Source: DASZIT01 sp036268775
Lineage (GTDB): Bacteria; Actinomycetota; Acidimicrobiia; Acidimicrobiales; RAAP-2
Length of the DNA stretch: 64,000 nt
Assembly (NCBI GenBank): GCA_036268775.1
Contig: DATATM010000012.1
Location: 310,001 to 374,000, forward strand
Reading direction: 5' to 3'
Shown here: positions 26,374-34,746 of the stretch, one piece after another
Position numbering within the stretch: the first letter of the stretch is position 1
Layout: every line of letters starts with the position of its first letter
Notes under the pieces: generated by a model
Seen by the model: the letters and a program-made list of their open reading frames with translations, nothing else
Databases searched by the model: none
What the model was told of the DNA's origin: nothing
Program-made: the position numbers and the translations under genes

Positions 26374-27198
26374 TCAGTCGACCGGGACGTCCCCCGGGAG
26401 CTGGCGGGCCGCCAGGCGGGTAAAGCGATTCTCCAGCTGGTCGGCGTAGCTCGGCCGGGTGGGGATGAGGAACTCGCCGGACCGCACCGCATCGAGCACC
26501 GGTCCGGCCACCTCGTCGGGCGCCAACCCCGCCTGGGTGGCGCCGGCCAGGAAGCCGAGGACCATGGGCCCGGTCTCGGTCTCGTCGACGCCGTAGCGTT
26601 CGGGCCGCACCCGGGCACTTCGGGCAATCCCGGTGTCGATGGCGCTCGGGACCAGTACCGAGGCTCCGATCTTCGAGCCGACGGTGGCGAGGTCGTGGGC
26701 CAGACACTCGGTGAGCGAGAACACCGCCGCCTTCGAGACGATGTAGGGGGCGGTGAACGGGCCGGAGACCAGGGCGGCCACCGACGAGGTGTTCACCACG
26801 TGTCCGTCGGTTCCCTGGGCGATCATCCGGGGCAGAAAGCTGGCGATCCCGTGCACCGCCCCCATGAGATTGACCCCCAGTGTCCACTCCCAGTCCCCCA
26901 ACGACGGCTCCCAGGCCCGGCCGCTCTGGAAGACACCGGCGTTGTTGCACAACAGGTCGACCTGGCCGCAGGTCTCGAACGACCAGTCGGCCAGCGCCGC
27001 CACCGCGGCCGGGTCGGCAACGTCGACCGCCACCGCCCGGCCGCCGATGGCTTCAGCGGTGGTCCGGGCGGCGTCGATGTCGATGTCGGCAACCACCACG
27101 GTCATGCCCTCGGCCCCCATCCGTCGACAGAGGGCGGCGCCGATGCCGCTGCCCGCCCCGGTCACCACGGCTACCCGTCCGGCTAACTGTTGCAGCAT
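26374..27198 (-). CDS. Short-chain dehydrogenase/reductase (SDR)
   Basis: The 274-residue NAD(P)-dependent oxidoreductase has TGAGSGIGAALCRRMG (about residues 14-29), DVADPAAVAALADW, LLCNNAGVF, the active-site Ser in NTSSVAALVSGP and the YxxxK motif in YIVSKAAV. An Asp after beta-2 (VADIDIDAA) suggests NAD+ over NADP+. It follows the acyl-CoA dehydrogenase gene by 45 bases on the same strand, so it is the likely second gene of that unit. The substrate, perhaps a hydroxyacyl-CoA or alcohol, is inferred only from context. Confidence 0.88.
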   Translation of the reverse strand: MLQQLAGRVAVVTGAGSGIGAALCRRMGAEGMTVVVADIDIDAARTTAEAIGGRAVAVDVADPAAVAALADWSFETCGQVDLLCNNAGVFQSGRAWEPSLGDWEWTLGVNLMGAVHGIASFLPRMIAQGTDGHVVNTSSVAALVSGPFTAPYIVSKAAVFSLTECLAHDLATVGSKIGASVLVPSAIDTGIARSARVRPERYGVDETETGPMVLGFLAGATQAGLAPDEVAGPVLDAVRSGEFLIPTRPSYADQLENRFTRLAARQLPGDVPVD

Positions 27199-27243
27199 CG
27201 GTTGTCCCCATGTCTCAGTTCGTGCCCGGCACCGTCGACGGGA

Positions 27244-28545
27244 TCAAGCGTTGCCCACCACGTGTTCGACGTAGGCCGCCAGCTTCTCCCGCGCCGCCTC
27301 CCGTTGGGCGGGGAGATGGGCGGTGGGCCACAGACCGGTGGCCGGTTGGTAGTCCTTCAGGACCTCTCGGGCCACGGTGATCTTGTGGACCTCGGTCGGC
27401 CCGTCGACGACGCTCATGACCGGGGCCATCATCCACATGCCGCCGAAGGGCATCTCGTTGGACACCCCGAGGGCGCCGTGGGCGTGCATGGAGCGCCACA
27501 CCGCGTCGTGGAGGACCTTGGGGGTCAACGCCTTGATGGCGGCGATATTCTTGCGGGTCCGCCGGTAGTCCTTGACCTGGTCGATCTCCCAGGCGGTGTA
27601 CAGCACCAGCAGGCGGAACTGCTGGAGTTCGGCATAGGAGTCGGCGATGTCGCCCTGGATGAATTCCTTGCTGGCCAGCAGGCTGCCCTGGGTCTGCCGG
27701 CTGAGCACCCGCTCGCAGAGGAGGTCGAGGGCGCGTTGGCAGTTGGCCACTGTCCGCATGGCGTGGTGGACCCGTCCGCCGCCGAGCCGAGTCTGGGCGA
27801 TGACGAACGCCTCCCCTTCGCCGCCCAGCAGATTCTCGGCCGGCACCCGGACGTTGTCGTAGTGGATGAGGGCGTGCATCCCCTCGCCTTCCGCCTCGCC
27901 GGCCAGGCCGACGTGGCGGACCATGTCCACCCCCGGGGTGTCGGTGGGCACCAGGAACATCGACGCCCCCTTGTAGATGCTGACCTCCGGATCGGTGATG
28001 GCCATCACGATGAGGAAGGCGGAGGTGCGGGCGTTGGAGGAGAAGAACTTCCATCCATTGATCACCCACTCGTCGCCGTCTTTGACCGCCAGGGTGGTGA
28101 ATTGTTGGGGGTCGGAGCCGGCCTGGGGCTCGGTCATCGAGTAACAGGAGAACACCTCGCCGTTGAGGAGCGGTTGGAGGTACTTCTCTTTCTGTCCGTC
28201 GGTCCCGTAGTGGGCGATGATCTCCGCATTGCCGGTGTCGGGGGCCTGGGTGCCGAACACGATCGGTGCCCACTGGGACACCCCGAGGATCTCGTTGAGC
28301 AGGGCCAGCTTCACCTGGCCGTAGCCCTTGCCGCCGAGCTCGGGGCCGAGGTGGGCGGCCCACAGGTCCTGGTCCCGGACCTCTTGCTTCATCGGGTCCA
28401 CGATGGGCCGCAACTCGTCGTCGAGGGGGTGGAACTGCCGGTGGGGATAGAGCAGGTCCAACGGTTCGATCCGGTCCTTTACGAACTGGCGGGCCCAGTC
28501 CAACTTCGCTTGAAACTCCGGTTCGGTAGAGAAATCCCAGGCCAT
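27244..28545 (-). CDS. Acyl-CoA dehydrogenase, ACAD10/11-like
   Basis: The flavoenzyme of 433 residues has the family blocks CYSMTEPQAGSDPQQF (FAD and substrate contacts), GDEWVINGWKFFSSNA, and the C-terminal helical domain with AMRTVANCQRALDLLCER and ending near MFGG-like PFGGMWMMAPVMSVVDGPTEVHKITVARE. The length and the PQQFTT segment resemble ACAD10/11 or LvaC-type enzymes rather than short-chain ones. The ATG at 28545 is preceded by AAGGA, and the open frame upstream is spurious. The APH-like kinase gene lies 1.7 kb away in the same TetR-bounded cluster, which matches the fused kinase-ACAD of animal ACAD11. Confidence 0.92.
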   Translation of the reverse strand: MAWDFSTEPEFQAKLDWARQFVKDRIEPLDLLYPHRQFHPLDDELRPIVDPMKQEVRDQDLWAAHLGPELGGKGYGQVKLALLNEILGVSQWAPIVFGTQAPDTGNAEIIAHYGTDGQKEKYLQPLLNGEVFSCYSMTEPQAGSDPQQFTTLAVKDGDEWVINGWKFFSSNARTSAFLIVMAITDPEVSIYKGASMFLVPTDTPGVDMVRHVGLAGEAEGEGMHALIHYDNVRVPAENLLGGEGEAFVIAQTRLGGGRVHHAMRTVANCQRALDLLCERVLSRQTQGSLLASKEFIQGDIADSYAELQQFRLLVLYTAWEIDQVKDYRRTRKNIAAIKALTPKVLHDAVWRSMHAHGALGVSNEMPFGGMWMMAPVMSVVDGPTEVHKITVAREVLKDYQPATGLWPTAHLPAQREAAREKLAAYVEHVVGNA

Positions 28546-28609
28546 CGTCTTCCTTTGTTCGGGGGTGTCTAGAAAGTGGAGCGTTGGTTGCCGCGCCGGC
28601 GGTGCCGGG

Positions 28610-29296
28610 TCACGAGCGGCCCGCGGTGCGGGTGGCGTTGGTCGATGCCGGAGATGACGCGACGTCGGGACCCAGCCCGGAGAGCAGGAGCTCGCTGCAC
28701 TCGCTGATCTGGCGCCGGGCTTCGACGGGATCTTCGGCGTGGGCCACATACATGGCCGAGGCCACCCCGAGAGCAGACAGCAGGTGGCCGAGCGGCTCGA
28801 CGGGTTGGGGCTCGAGGGCCCCCTCGTCCATGGCGTCCTGGAGGTACTGGAAGATCCGGTGGGTGGGCCCGTCACGGCGTTCGGCGACCGCGTTCCAACC
28901 CATCACCGCCGGTCCGTCGATCAGGACGATCTGCCGGTAGGCAGGATTGGTGGAGGCGGCATCGAGGTAGATCTCGCTGTTGGCCCGGAACAGGGCCCAG
29001 GCACTGGTGTGGCCGTCGCCGGACCGCCGTCTCAGCAGCTGGGTGACTTCACCGACGATCTCCTCGTGCACCGCCCGGAACAGGTCCTCCTTGTCCCGGA
29101 AGTGGTGATAGAGCGCCCCCCGGGTCAAGCCGGCCCGCTGGACGATCTCCTCGGTCCGGGTGGCCTGGAAGCCGTTTTCGGCGAACACCTGCCGGGCGGT
29201 GTCGAGCAGCACCCTCCGGGTGTCACGGACGTGGGCGGCCCGGAGGGAAGGGGCGTCCCCGGCCTCCGGCCGCCTATCCGGCTGGGCTTGATTCAT
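28610..29296 (-). CDS. TetR-family transcriptional regulator
   Basis: The repressor has a typical N-terminal DNA-binding domain (LLDTARQVFAENGFQATRTEEIVQRAGLTRGALYHHFRDKEDLF, about residues 28-71) and a helical ligand domain with PAVMGWNAVAERRDG. The ATG at 29296 is chosen because the operator-like repeat lies just upstream; the frame runs on to 29344 through that repeat. It is divergent from the SDR at 29368 and sits 64 bases upstream of the acyl-CoA dehydrogenase, so it likely represses both arms. Its ligand is probably an acyl-CoA (inference). Confidence 0.92.
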   Translation of the reverse strand: MNQAQPDRRPEAGDAPSLRAAHVRDTRRVLLDTARQVFAENGFQATRTEEIVQRAGLTRGALYHHFRDKEDLFRAVHEEIVGEVTQLLRRRSGDGHTSAWALFRANSEIYLDAASTNPAYRQIVLIDGPAVMGWNAVAERRDGPTHRIFQYLQDAMDEGALEPQPVEPLGHLLSALGVASAMYVAHAEDPVEARRQISECSELLLSGLGPDVASSPASTNATRTAGRS

Positions 29297-29297
29297 G

Positions 29298-29314
29298 ATG
29301 TATCTAACATACAT
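29298..29314. promoter_or_regulatory. Operator-like inverted repeat between tetR and SDR
   Basis: ATGTAT and ATACAT form a perfect 6-base inverted repeat around CTAAC. It begins 1 base upstream of the tetR start and 54 bases upstream of the divergent SDR start, a usual place for TetR operators that control both genes. Its AT-rich content stands out in the region. Confidence 0.6.
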
Positions 29315-29367
29315 ACTGTTTGGACCCGGCGTCGGATCCGCCACGCCGGGCGGGGGGAAGGCAGCTG

Positions 29368-30231
29368 ATGGAGGATCTCGAGGGGAAGGTGGCCCTGGTC
29401 ACCGGGGCCAGCCGGGGGGTCGGGGCGGCCACCGCGGTGGCGTTGGCCGAAGCCGGCTGCCATGTGGCCTGCGCCGCCCGGGCCACCACCGCGGCGCCGC
29501 AGCGGACCCCGGGCACCCTCGACGAAACGGTGGCGAGGGTCGAGCACGTCGGCCGCCGGGGGTTGTCGGTTCCGACCAACCTGGCCGTCGACGAAGAGGT
29601 CGAGGCGATGGTGGCCACCACCCTGGATCACTTCGGGCGGTTGGACGTGCTGGTCAACAACGCCGCCATCACCTTCATCGGTGATCTCGGCATCCCCCTC
29701 CACCGCTACGACCTCGTCATGCAGGTCAACCTCCGGGCTCCGATGATCGCCATCCGCCAGGCCGCCCCCGCCCTGAGCGCCGACGGGGGTGGCGTGGTCA
29801 TCAACGTCTCGTCGGTCGCCGCCCTGTTCCCCCATTCCTCCTTGATGGCCTACGGCATGTCGAAGATCGGGCTGGAGCGACTCACCGTCGATGCCGCCGC
29901 GCAGTTGGCGCCCTCGAACGTGGCGGTCAACTGTTTCCGTATCGATATGGCGGTGGCGTCCGAGGGGTTCGTGGCCAACACCCCGGGGGTGGACCACTCC
30001 AACTGGGAACCCTCCGAGGTGGCCGCCGAGGGGATCGTCTGGATGGTGCGGCAACCCCTCGAGTACTCCGGCCGGCGGGAGAGCATGTACGGGCTCCGGC
30101 ACCGGGAGGGCATCATGGCCCCGCGTATCGCCGCCCCCCCGACGGTGGCCCCGCCGGTCGAGTTGCTCAACGGTTTGGTGAAGGTGGCCGACGCCGGCTT
30201 CGAAGAGCCCTATCCCGACGGAGGAGGGTGA
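29368..30231 (+). CDS. Short-chain dehydrogenase/reductase (SDR)
   Basis: The 287-residue product has TGASRGVGAATAVALAEAG (about residues 13-31), VLVNNAAITFIGD, the Ser in INVSSVAAL and the catalytic YGMSK motif (YxxxK). An Arg-rich segment after beta-2 (CAARATTAAPQ) suggests NADP+ use. The end (YSGRRESMYGLRHREGIM) is unlike simple ketoacyl reductases. The ATG has GGGGGAAGG about 9 bases upstream. It opens a plus-strand pair with the kinase gene 4 bases downstream and is divergent from the tetR gene across the operator. Confidence 0.9.
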   Translation: MEDLEGKVALVTGASRGVGAATAVALAEAGCHVACAARATTAAPQRTPGTLDETVARVEHVGRRGLSVPTNLAVDEEVEAMVATTLDHFGRLDVLVNNAAITFIGDLGIPLHRYDLVMQVNLRAPMIAIRQAAPALSADGGGVVINVSSVAALFPHSSLMAYGMSKIGLERLTVDAAAQLAPSNVAVNCFRIDMAVASEGFVANTPGVDHSNWEPSEVAAEGIVWMVRQPLEYSGRRESMYGLRHREGIMAPRIAAPPTVAPPVELLNGLVKVADAGFEEPYPDGGG

Positions 30232-30235
30232 GACA

Positions 30236-31312
30236 GTGGCGAAGCTGACGGCAGCCGAAGAGGAGGCGATCGCCACTCGCACCGCTGGCCTGGTCGACGA
30301 GGACCGCCTGGGTGGGTGGATGGACGACCAGGGGCTGCCCGGCGCCGGTGAACCGGTGACGTCGCGGTTCATCAGCGGCGGTTCGGCCAACGAGATCTTC
30401 AAGATCCGGCGGGGGGAGTTCGAAGCGGTGCTCCGGCGTCCGCCCCGGGTGGTTCCCCGGGGCCGGAACGAAACCATGTTGCGGGAGTTCCGGGTCCTCG
30501 AAGCCTTGAACGGGACCGACGTGCCCCACCCCCAGGCCTACGCCGCCTGCGCCGACCCCGAGGTCCTCGGGTCGACGTTCTACCTGATGAGCCTCGTCGA
30601 CGGCTGGTCGCCGATGAACATGGATGGGTGGCCGGCCCCGTTCGACACCGATCTCGGCGAGCGCTACGGCCTCGGCATCCAACTGGTCGACGGGATCGCC
30701 CGGTTGGCGCGGGTGGACTGGCGGGCCCGCGGGCTCGAAGGGTTCGGGAAACCCGAGGGCTTCCACGATCGCCAGGTCGACCGATGGCTGGCCCACCTCA
30801 ACGCCGTTCAATTCCGGGAGCTCCCCGGCCTGGAGGTGACCAGCGACTGGTTGCGGGCCCACAAGCCCAGCCAGTGGGAACCGGGCATCATCCACGGTGA
30901 CTACCAGTTCGCCAACGTGATGTTCGCCCATGGCGCCCCGGCGCGGTTGGCGGCCATGGTCGACTGGGAGATGTCGACGGTGGGCGACCCTTTGCTCGAC
31001 CTCGGCTGGGTGATGAGCGGGTGGAGCGACCCGGGGGATGACCGGACCCGGGGTTACGTCGACGCCACCGGGCTGCCCGGCCGGGCCGAAGTCCTCGAGC
31101 ACTACGCCACCGTCAGCGGGCGGAGCGTCGAGGAGATCGACTACTACGTGATCCTGGCCCGCTTCAAACTGGCCATCGTCCTGGAGGCCGGGTACGCCCG
31201 GGTGGTCGCCGGCGAGGCGGACAACCCGACCATGGCCGCCTACGGTCCGGTGGTGCTCGACACCATGCGGGCCGCCGCCGAGCTGGCCTCCACCACCTCG
31301 CTCGGGCGATAG
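30236..31312 (+). CDS. APH-family kinase, LvaA/ACAD11 kinase-domain-like
   Basis: The 358-residue phosphotransferase has a glycine-rich nucleotide loop (FISGGSANEIFKI), the Brenner motif IIHGDYQFANVMF (about residues 219-231) and the metal Asp in MVDWEMSTVGDPLLDLGW. Members of this branch, unlike antibiotic kinases, phosphorylate hydroxyacyl-CoA intermediates in LvaA of levulinate catabolism and in animal ACAD11. The presence of a partner acyl-CoA dehydrogenase and two SDRs in the same cluster supports that role here. GTG start with GGAGGAGGG about 8 bases upstream. An aminoglycoside kinase role is less likely. Confidence 0.85.
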   Translation: MAKLTAAEEEAIATRTAGLVDEDRLGGWMDDQGLPGAGEPVTSRFISGGSANEIFKIRRGEFEAVLRRPPRVVPRGRNETMLREFRVLEALNGTDVPHPQAYAACADPEVLGSTFYLMSLVDGWSPMNMDGWPAPFDTDLGERYGLGIQLVDGIARLARVDWRARGLEGFGKPEGFHDRQVDRWLAHLNAVQFRELPGLEVTSDWLRAHKPSQWEPGIIHGDYQFANVMFAHGAPARLAAMVDWEMSTVGDPLLDLGWVMSGWSDPGDDRTRGYVDATGLPGRAEVLEHYATVSGRSVEEIDYYVILARFKLAIVLEAGYARVVAGEADNPTMAAYGPVVLDTMRAAAELASTTSLGR

Positions 31313-31389
31313 GAAGGCAGCTTCGAACTGTCCCCCCGCGGTCAGGGATCCGGGATGGAGGATCGGGCTCCTGCCCTACGCTCTGCGAA

Positions 31390-32910
31390 GTGACCAGGGT
31401 CGAGACCATCAGCAAATCTCCCGGGCGGCCGGAGGCGCCGACCCGGGCCCACCTCTGGATCCTCGTCATCATCGCGGGGGCGCAGCTGATGGTGGTGCTC
31501 GATTCCACCATCATGATCATCGCCCTCCCCTCCGCCCAGCGCTCGTTGGGGTTCTCCAACGTCGACCGGCAGTGGGTGGTGACGGCCTACACCTTGGGGT
31601 TCGGTGGTCTGCTGCTGCTGGGCGGTCGGATCAGCGACATGATCGGGCCGAAACGGACGCTGATGATCGGGGTGGTGGGCTTCGCGGCGGCGTCGGCCCT
31701 GGGTGGCGCGTCGCAGACCACCACCATGCTCCTCGGGGCCCGGGCGTTGCAGGGGGCGTTCGGGGCCCTGTTGGCGCCGTCAGTGCTCTCGCTCCTCACC
31801 ACCACCTTCACCGACCCGAAGGAGCGGGGCCGGGCGTTCGGGATCTATGCCTCGATCGCCATCGCCGGAGCGGCGTTCGGGCTCATCCTCGGCGGTTTCC
31901 TCACCCAGTATCTCGATTGGCGTTGGTGCCTGTATGTGAACCTCCCGATCGCCGCCCTGGTCGCCATCGGGGCGTTCACCATGATCCCGAAGCGGGCCGG
32001 CAACTCCGGGGTGCGACTGGACATCCCCGGGACGATCCTCGGTTGCGGCGGGTTGGTGGCCATTGTCTACGGGCTTGGTGAAGCCGCCGCCGATGGCTGG
32101 AGCTCCTCCCGGGTCGTCATCCCGCTCATCGTGGCCGCCGCCGCCCTTTCGCTGTTCGTCCTGGTGCAGTCGAAGGCCTCGAGCCCGCTGCTGCCGTTGC
32201 GCATCGTGATGAACCGCAATCGGGCCGGCTCCTTCCTCACCATCATCCTGGCCGTGCTCGGCATGTTCGGGACGTTTCTGTTCCTCACCTACCTGCTCCA
32301 GAACGTGGACCACTTCTCCCCGCTCAAGACCGGGGTCCTCTTCCTGCCGCTGATGGCCACCAACGGGCTGGCCGCCACCCAGCTGGCCAGCCGGCTCATG
32401 CCCCACCTCCGGACCCGGCTGCTGGTGGTGCCGGGACTGCTCCTGGCCGCCGTCGGCCTCGCCCTCCTCACCCGGGTCGCCCCCGACAGTGCCTACGTCA
32501 GCCACGTCCTCCCCACCGAACTGCTGCTCGGGCTGGGGCTGGGCATCGCCATGGTCCCTCTGATCAGTACCGCCACCAACAATGCCGAACCCCGGGACGT
32601 GGGCATCACCTCGGCCACCACCAACACTTCCCAGCAGATCGGCGCGTCGATCGGGACCGCATTGCTGAACACCATCGCTGCCTCCACCACCGCCGCCTAT
32701 CTGGCCACCCACCTCCGGCACCCGGGAGTGGTCGCCCGGGCGACGGTGCACGGGTTCGCTGTCGCCAGCTGGTGGGCGGCCGGGTCGCTGGTCCTGGCCG
32801 CGGTGGTCGCCGGCATCCTCATCGATGCCCACCCCGGACAGGAGCGGGAGAAGGCCGTCCTGGCGGCGGGCACACCGGCTCAACCAGTGCCGGCGACAGC
32901 CAACGGCTGA
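31390..32910 (+). CDS. MFS drug/proton antiporter, DHA2 (14-span) family
   Basis: The 506-residue membrane protein has the DHA2 signatures: motif D1-like LDSTIMIIALPSAQRSLGF near the first span, GGRISDMIGPKRTLM (loop 2-3, motif A) and ASIAIAGAAFGLILGGFLTQ (motif C region). About 14 hydrophobic spans are seen, as in EmrB/QacA exporters of hydrophobic compounds. The start is the GTG at 31390. The next gene begins one base inside its stop (TGATG), so the exporter and the cyclase-like protein are translated together. Confidence 0.92.
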   Translation: MTRVETISKSPGRPEAPTRAHLWILVIIAGAQLMVVLDSTIMIIALPSAQRSLGFSNVDRQWVVTAYTLGFGGLLLLGGRISDMIGPKRTLMIGVVGFAAASALGGASQTTTMLLGARALQGAFGALLAPSVLSLLTTTFTDPKERGRAFGIYASIAIAGAAFGLILGGFLTQYLDWRWCLYVNLPIAALVAIGAFTMIPKRAGNSGVRLDIPGTILGCGGLVAIVYGLGEAAADGWSSSRVVIPLIVAAAALSLFVLVQSKASSPLLPLRIVMNRNRAGSFLTIILAVLGMFGTFLFLTYLLQNVDHFSPLKTGVLFLPLMATNGLAATQLASRLMPHLRTRLLVVPGLLLAAVGLALLTRVAPDSAYVSHVLPTELLLGLGLGIAMVPLISTATNNAEPRDVGITSATTNTSQQIGASIGTALLNTIAASTTAAYLATHLRHPGVVARATVHGFAVASWWAAGSLVLAAVVAGILIDAHPGQEREKAVLAAGTPAQPVPATANG

Positions 32911-34259
32911 TGGAGATCCCCGAGACCCACTACGCCCGACGGCGGGGACTCCACATCGGCTACCAGGTGTGGGGCGACGGCCCGGTGGACATCTTGGACC
33001 TCGGCTCCGGCACCTACATCTCCATCGACGAGACCGGCGACCAGCCCCGGTGGCTCCGCTACACCGAGCGGCTCGTCGCCTGCGGTCGGGTTATCCGGTT
33101 CGACGCCAGCGGGACCGGGCTGTCGGACACTCCGGCCGATTTGGGCGAGCTGAGCTTCGAAGCGTGGGTGGATGACGCCATTGCGGTGATGGACGAGGTG
33201 GGGTCGACCCGGGCGGTGGTGCTGGCGGTCTCCGGATCGTCGGCTCTCATTTTCGCCACCAAATATCCAGAGCGCACCGAGTCGCTGGTGTTGATCAACT
33301 CCACCGCCCGGCTCATGGAGGCGGACGACTATCCGATCGGCGTCCCTTATGACTTGATGGAGGAATTCCGCGCCGGGCTCGACCCCGACAACCCCGGCCA
33401 GGGGAGCGACGATCTGAGTGATCTGAGAATCTTCGCCCCCAGCGCGGCTGATGACCCGGACTTCCAACGGTGGTGGGCGCGGGCGTCGAAACGGGGGGCG
33501 GCTCCGGCGACCTCTGCGGTGCTCGGCGCCCAGATCGCCCAGGCCGACTACCGGCACCTCCTGCCCCAGGTGGTGGCACCCACCCTGGTCCTCCACCGGC
33601 AGGACGCGCTGGCGCCGAGCGTGGAGCACGGTCGCTATATCGCCGACCGGATCCCCGGAGCCCGCTTCGTGGCGCTCCCGGGGGACGATGTCCTCCCGTT
33701 CACCGGGGATATCGACGCGCTGGTCGACGAGATTCAGGAGTTCGTCACCGGGGAGCGTTACCAGCCGGGGCCCGACCGGGTCCTGGCCACCGTCCTCTTC
33801 ACCGATATCGTCGACTCCACCGCCACCGCCGCCCGGTTGGGCGACCGGCGCTGGACCCAGGTCCTGCTCGACCACGATCAGCTGGTGCGCCGCCAACTCG
33901 ACCGGTTCGGGGGGCGGTTCGTCAAGGACACCGGGGACGGGCTGCTCGCCACCTTCGACGGCCCGGCTCGGGCCATCCGCTGTGCCCTCGCCCTTCGCGA
34001 CGGCGCCGGTCATCTCGGCTTCCAGATGCGGGCCGGGCTCCACGCCGGGGAGATCGAGCACCGTGGCGAGGATGTCGGGGGGATCGCCGTCCACGTGGCG
34101 GCCCGGGTGGCGGCCACCGCCACCGCCGGCGAGGTGTTGGTGTCGAACACAGTGGTGGATCTGGTGGAGGGCGCCGGGATCACCTTCGTCGACCGGGGGG
34201 CCCACACCCTCAAGGGGGTGCCCGACCCCCGGCGGCTCTGGGCGGTCACCGGGGCGTAA
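32910..34259 (+). CDS. Class III adenylate/guanylate cyclase fused to inactive alpha/beta hydrolase
   Basis: The 449-residue protein has an N-terminal alpha/beta hydrolase (about 10-280) and a class III cyclase domain (about 290-449) with the metal Asp residues in LFTDIVDSTA and KDTGDGLLATFDG and the GGIAVHVAARVAATA block. In the hydrolase the nucleophile elbow is LAVSGSSAL (Ser108), but the expected catalytic His near LPGxDH is replaced by Val261 (LPGDDVLPF), so it probably senses a ligand rather than hydrolysing. Such fusions are common in mycobacteria and relatives. The cyclic nucleotide type is not certain. The start overlaps the exporter stop. Confidence 0.9.
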   Translation: MEIPETHYARRRGLHIGYQVWGDGPVDILDLGSGTYISIDETGDQPRWLRYTERLVACGRVIRFDASGTGLSDTPADLGELSFEAWVDDAIAVMDEVGSTRAVVLAVSGSSALIFATKYPERTESLVLINSTARLMEADDYPIGVPYDLMEEFRAGLDPDNPGQGSDDLSDLRIFAPSAADDPDFQRWWARASKRGAAPATSAVLGAQIAQADYRHLLPQVVAPTLVLHRQDALAPSVEHGRYIADRIPGARFVALPGDDVLPFTGDIDALVDEIQEFVTGERYQPGPDRVLATVLFTDIVDSTATAARLGDRRWTQVLLDHDQLVRRQLDRFGGRFVKDTGDGLLATFDGPARAIRCALALRDGAGHLGFQMRAGLHAGEIEHRGEDVGGIAVHVAARVAATATAGEVLVSNTVVDLVEGAGITFVDRGAHTLKGVPDPRRLWAVTGA

Positions 34260-34327
34260 ACGAGCACCGGCCTCGGGTCCGGCTCGAGGCCATGATCGGA
34301 CAGATCGGAAGCGGTAGGGTCGATTCC

Positions 34328-34735
34328 ATGGGCTCCGAAGAGTCGAGCGATCCGGTGCCGGCCCCGACGGGTTCGCGCCTCGTCGGGTCGGAAGCCCTCA
34401 AGCTGCACCTCACGCTGGCCGGTGGGCTCGCCTTGTGCATTGCCGGTTTCTATTTCGAGCTCGACCGGGCGCTGGGTGGAAACTCCCTCAGCTGGGCCTA
34501 CGTGTTCGAATGGCCACTGTTCGCCGCTTTCGCGGTCTACATGTGGTGGAACATGCTGCACCACGGCACCGTCCGGCGACGGCGCCCGGTCGCCCTCCCC
34601 CGGGTCGCCCCCGAGCACGTCGGGATGCTGAAGGCCTGGCAGGAGCATCAGCGCACCCTGGCGGGGGCAGAGACCGAGGTCGCCCCCGGATCGACGGAGG
34701 TTGCCTCCACCCCCCGGCCCCAGACTTCGGGCTGA
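34328..34735 (+). CDS. Small two-span membrane protein, oxidase locus
   Basis: A 135-residue protein of unknown family. After a Pro/Ser-rich start (about 1-20) come two hydrophobic spans (HLTLAGGLALCIAGFYFEL and WAYVFEWPLFAAFAVYMWW), then a basic linker (HHGTVRRRRPVALP) and an Ala/Pro-rich end. It stands 11 bases before the CtaG gene on the same strand, so it is probably part of the oxidase assembly unit, but nothing shows its job. The ATG at 34328 is preferred over the longer frame, which is a shadow of the cyclase gene. Confidence 0.75.
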   Translation: MGSEESSDPVPAPTGSRLVGSEALKLHLTLAGGLALCIAGFYFELDRALGGNSLSWAYVFEWPLFAAFAVYMWWNMLHHGTVRRRRPVALPRVAPEHVGMLKAWQEHQRTLAGAETEVAPGSTEVASTPRPQTSG

Positions 34736-34746
34736 GGAGACCGAGC

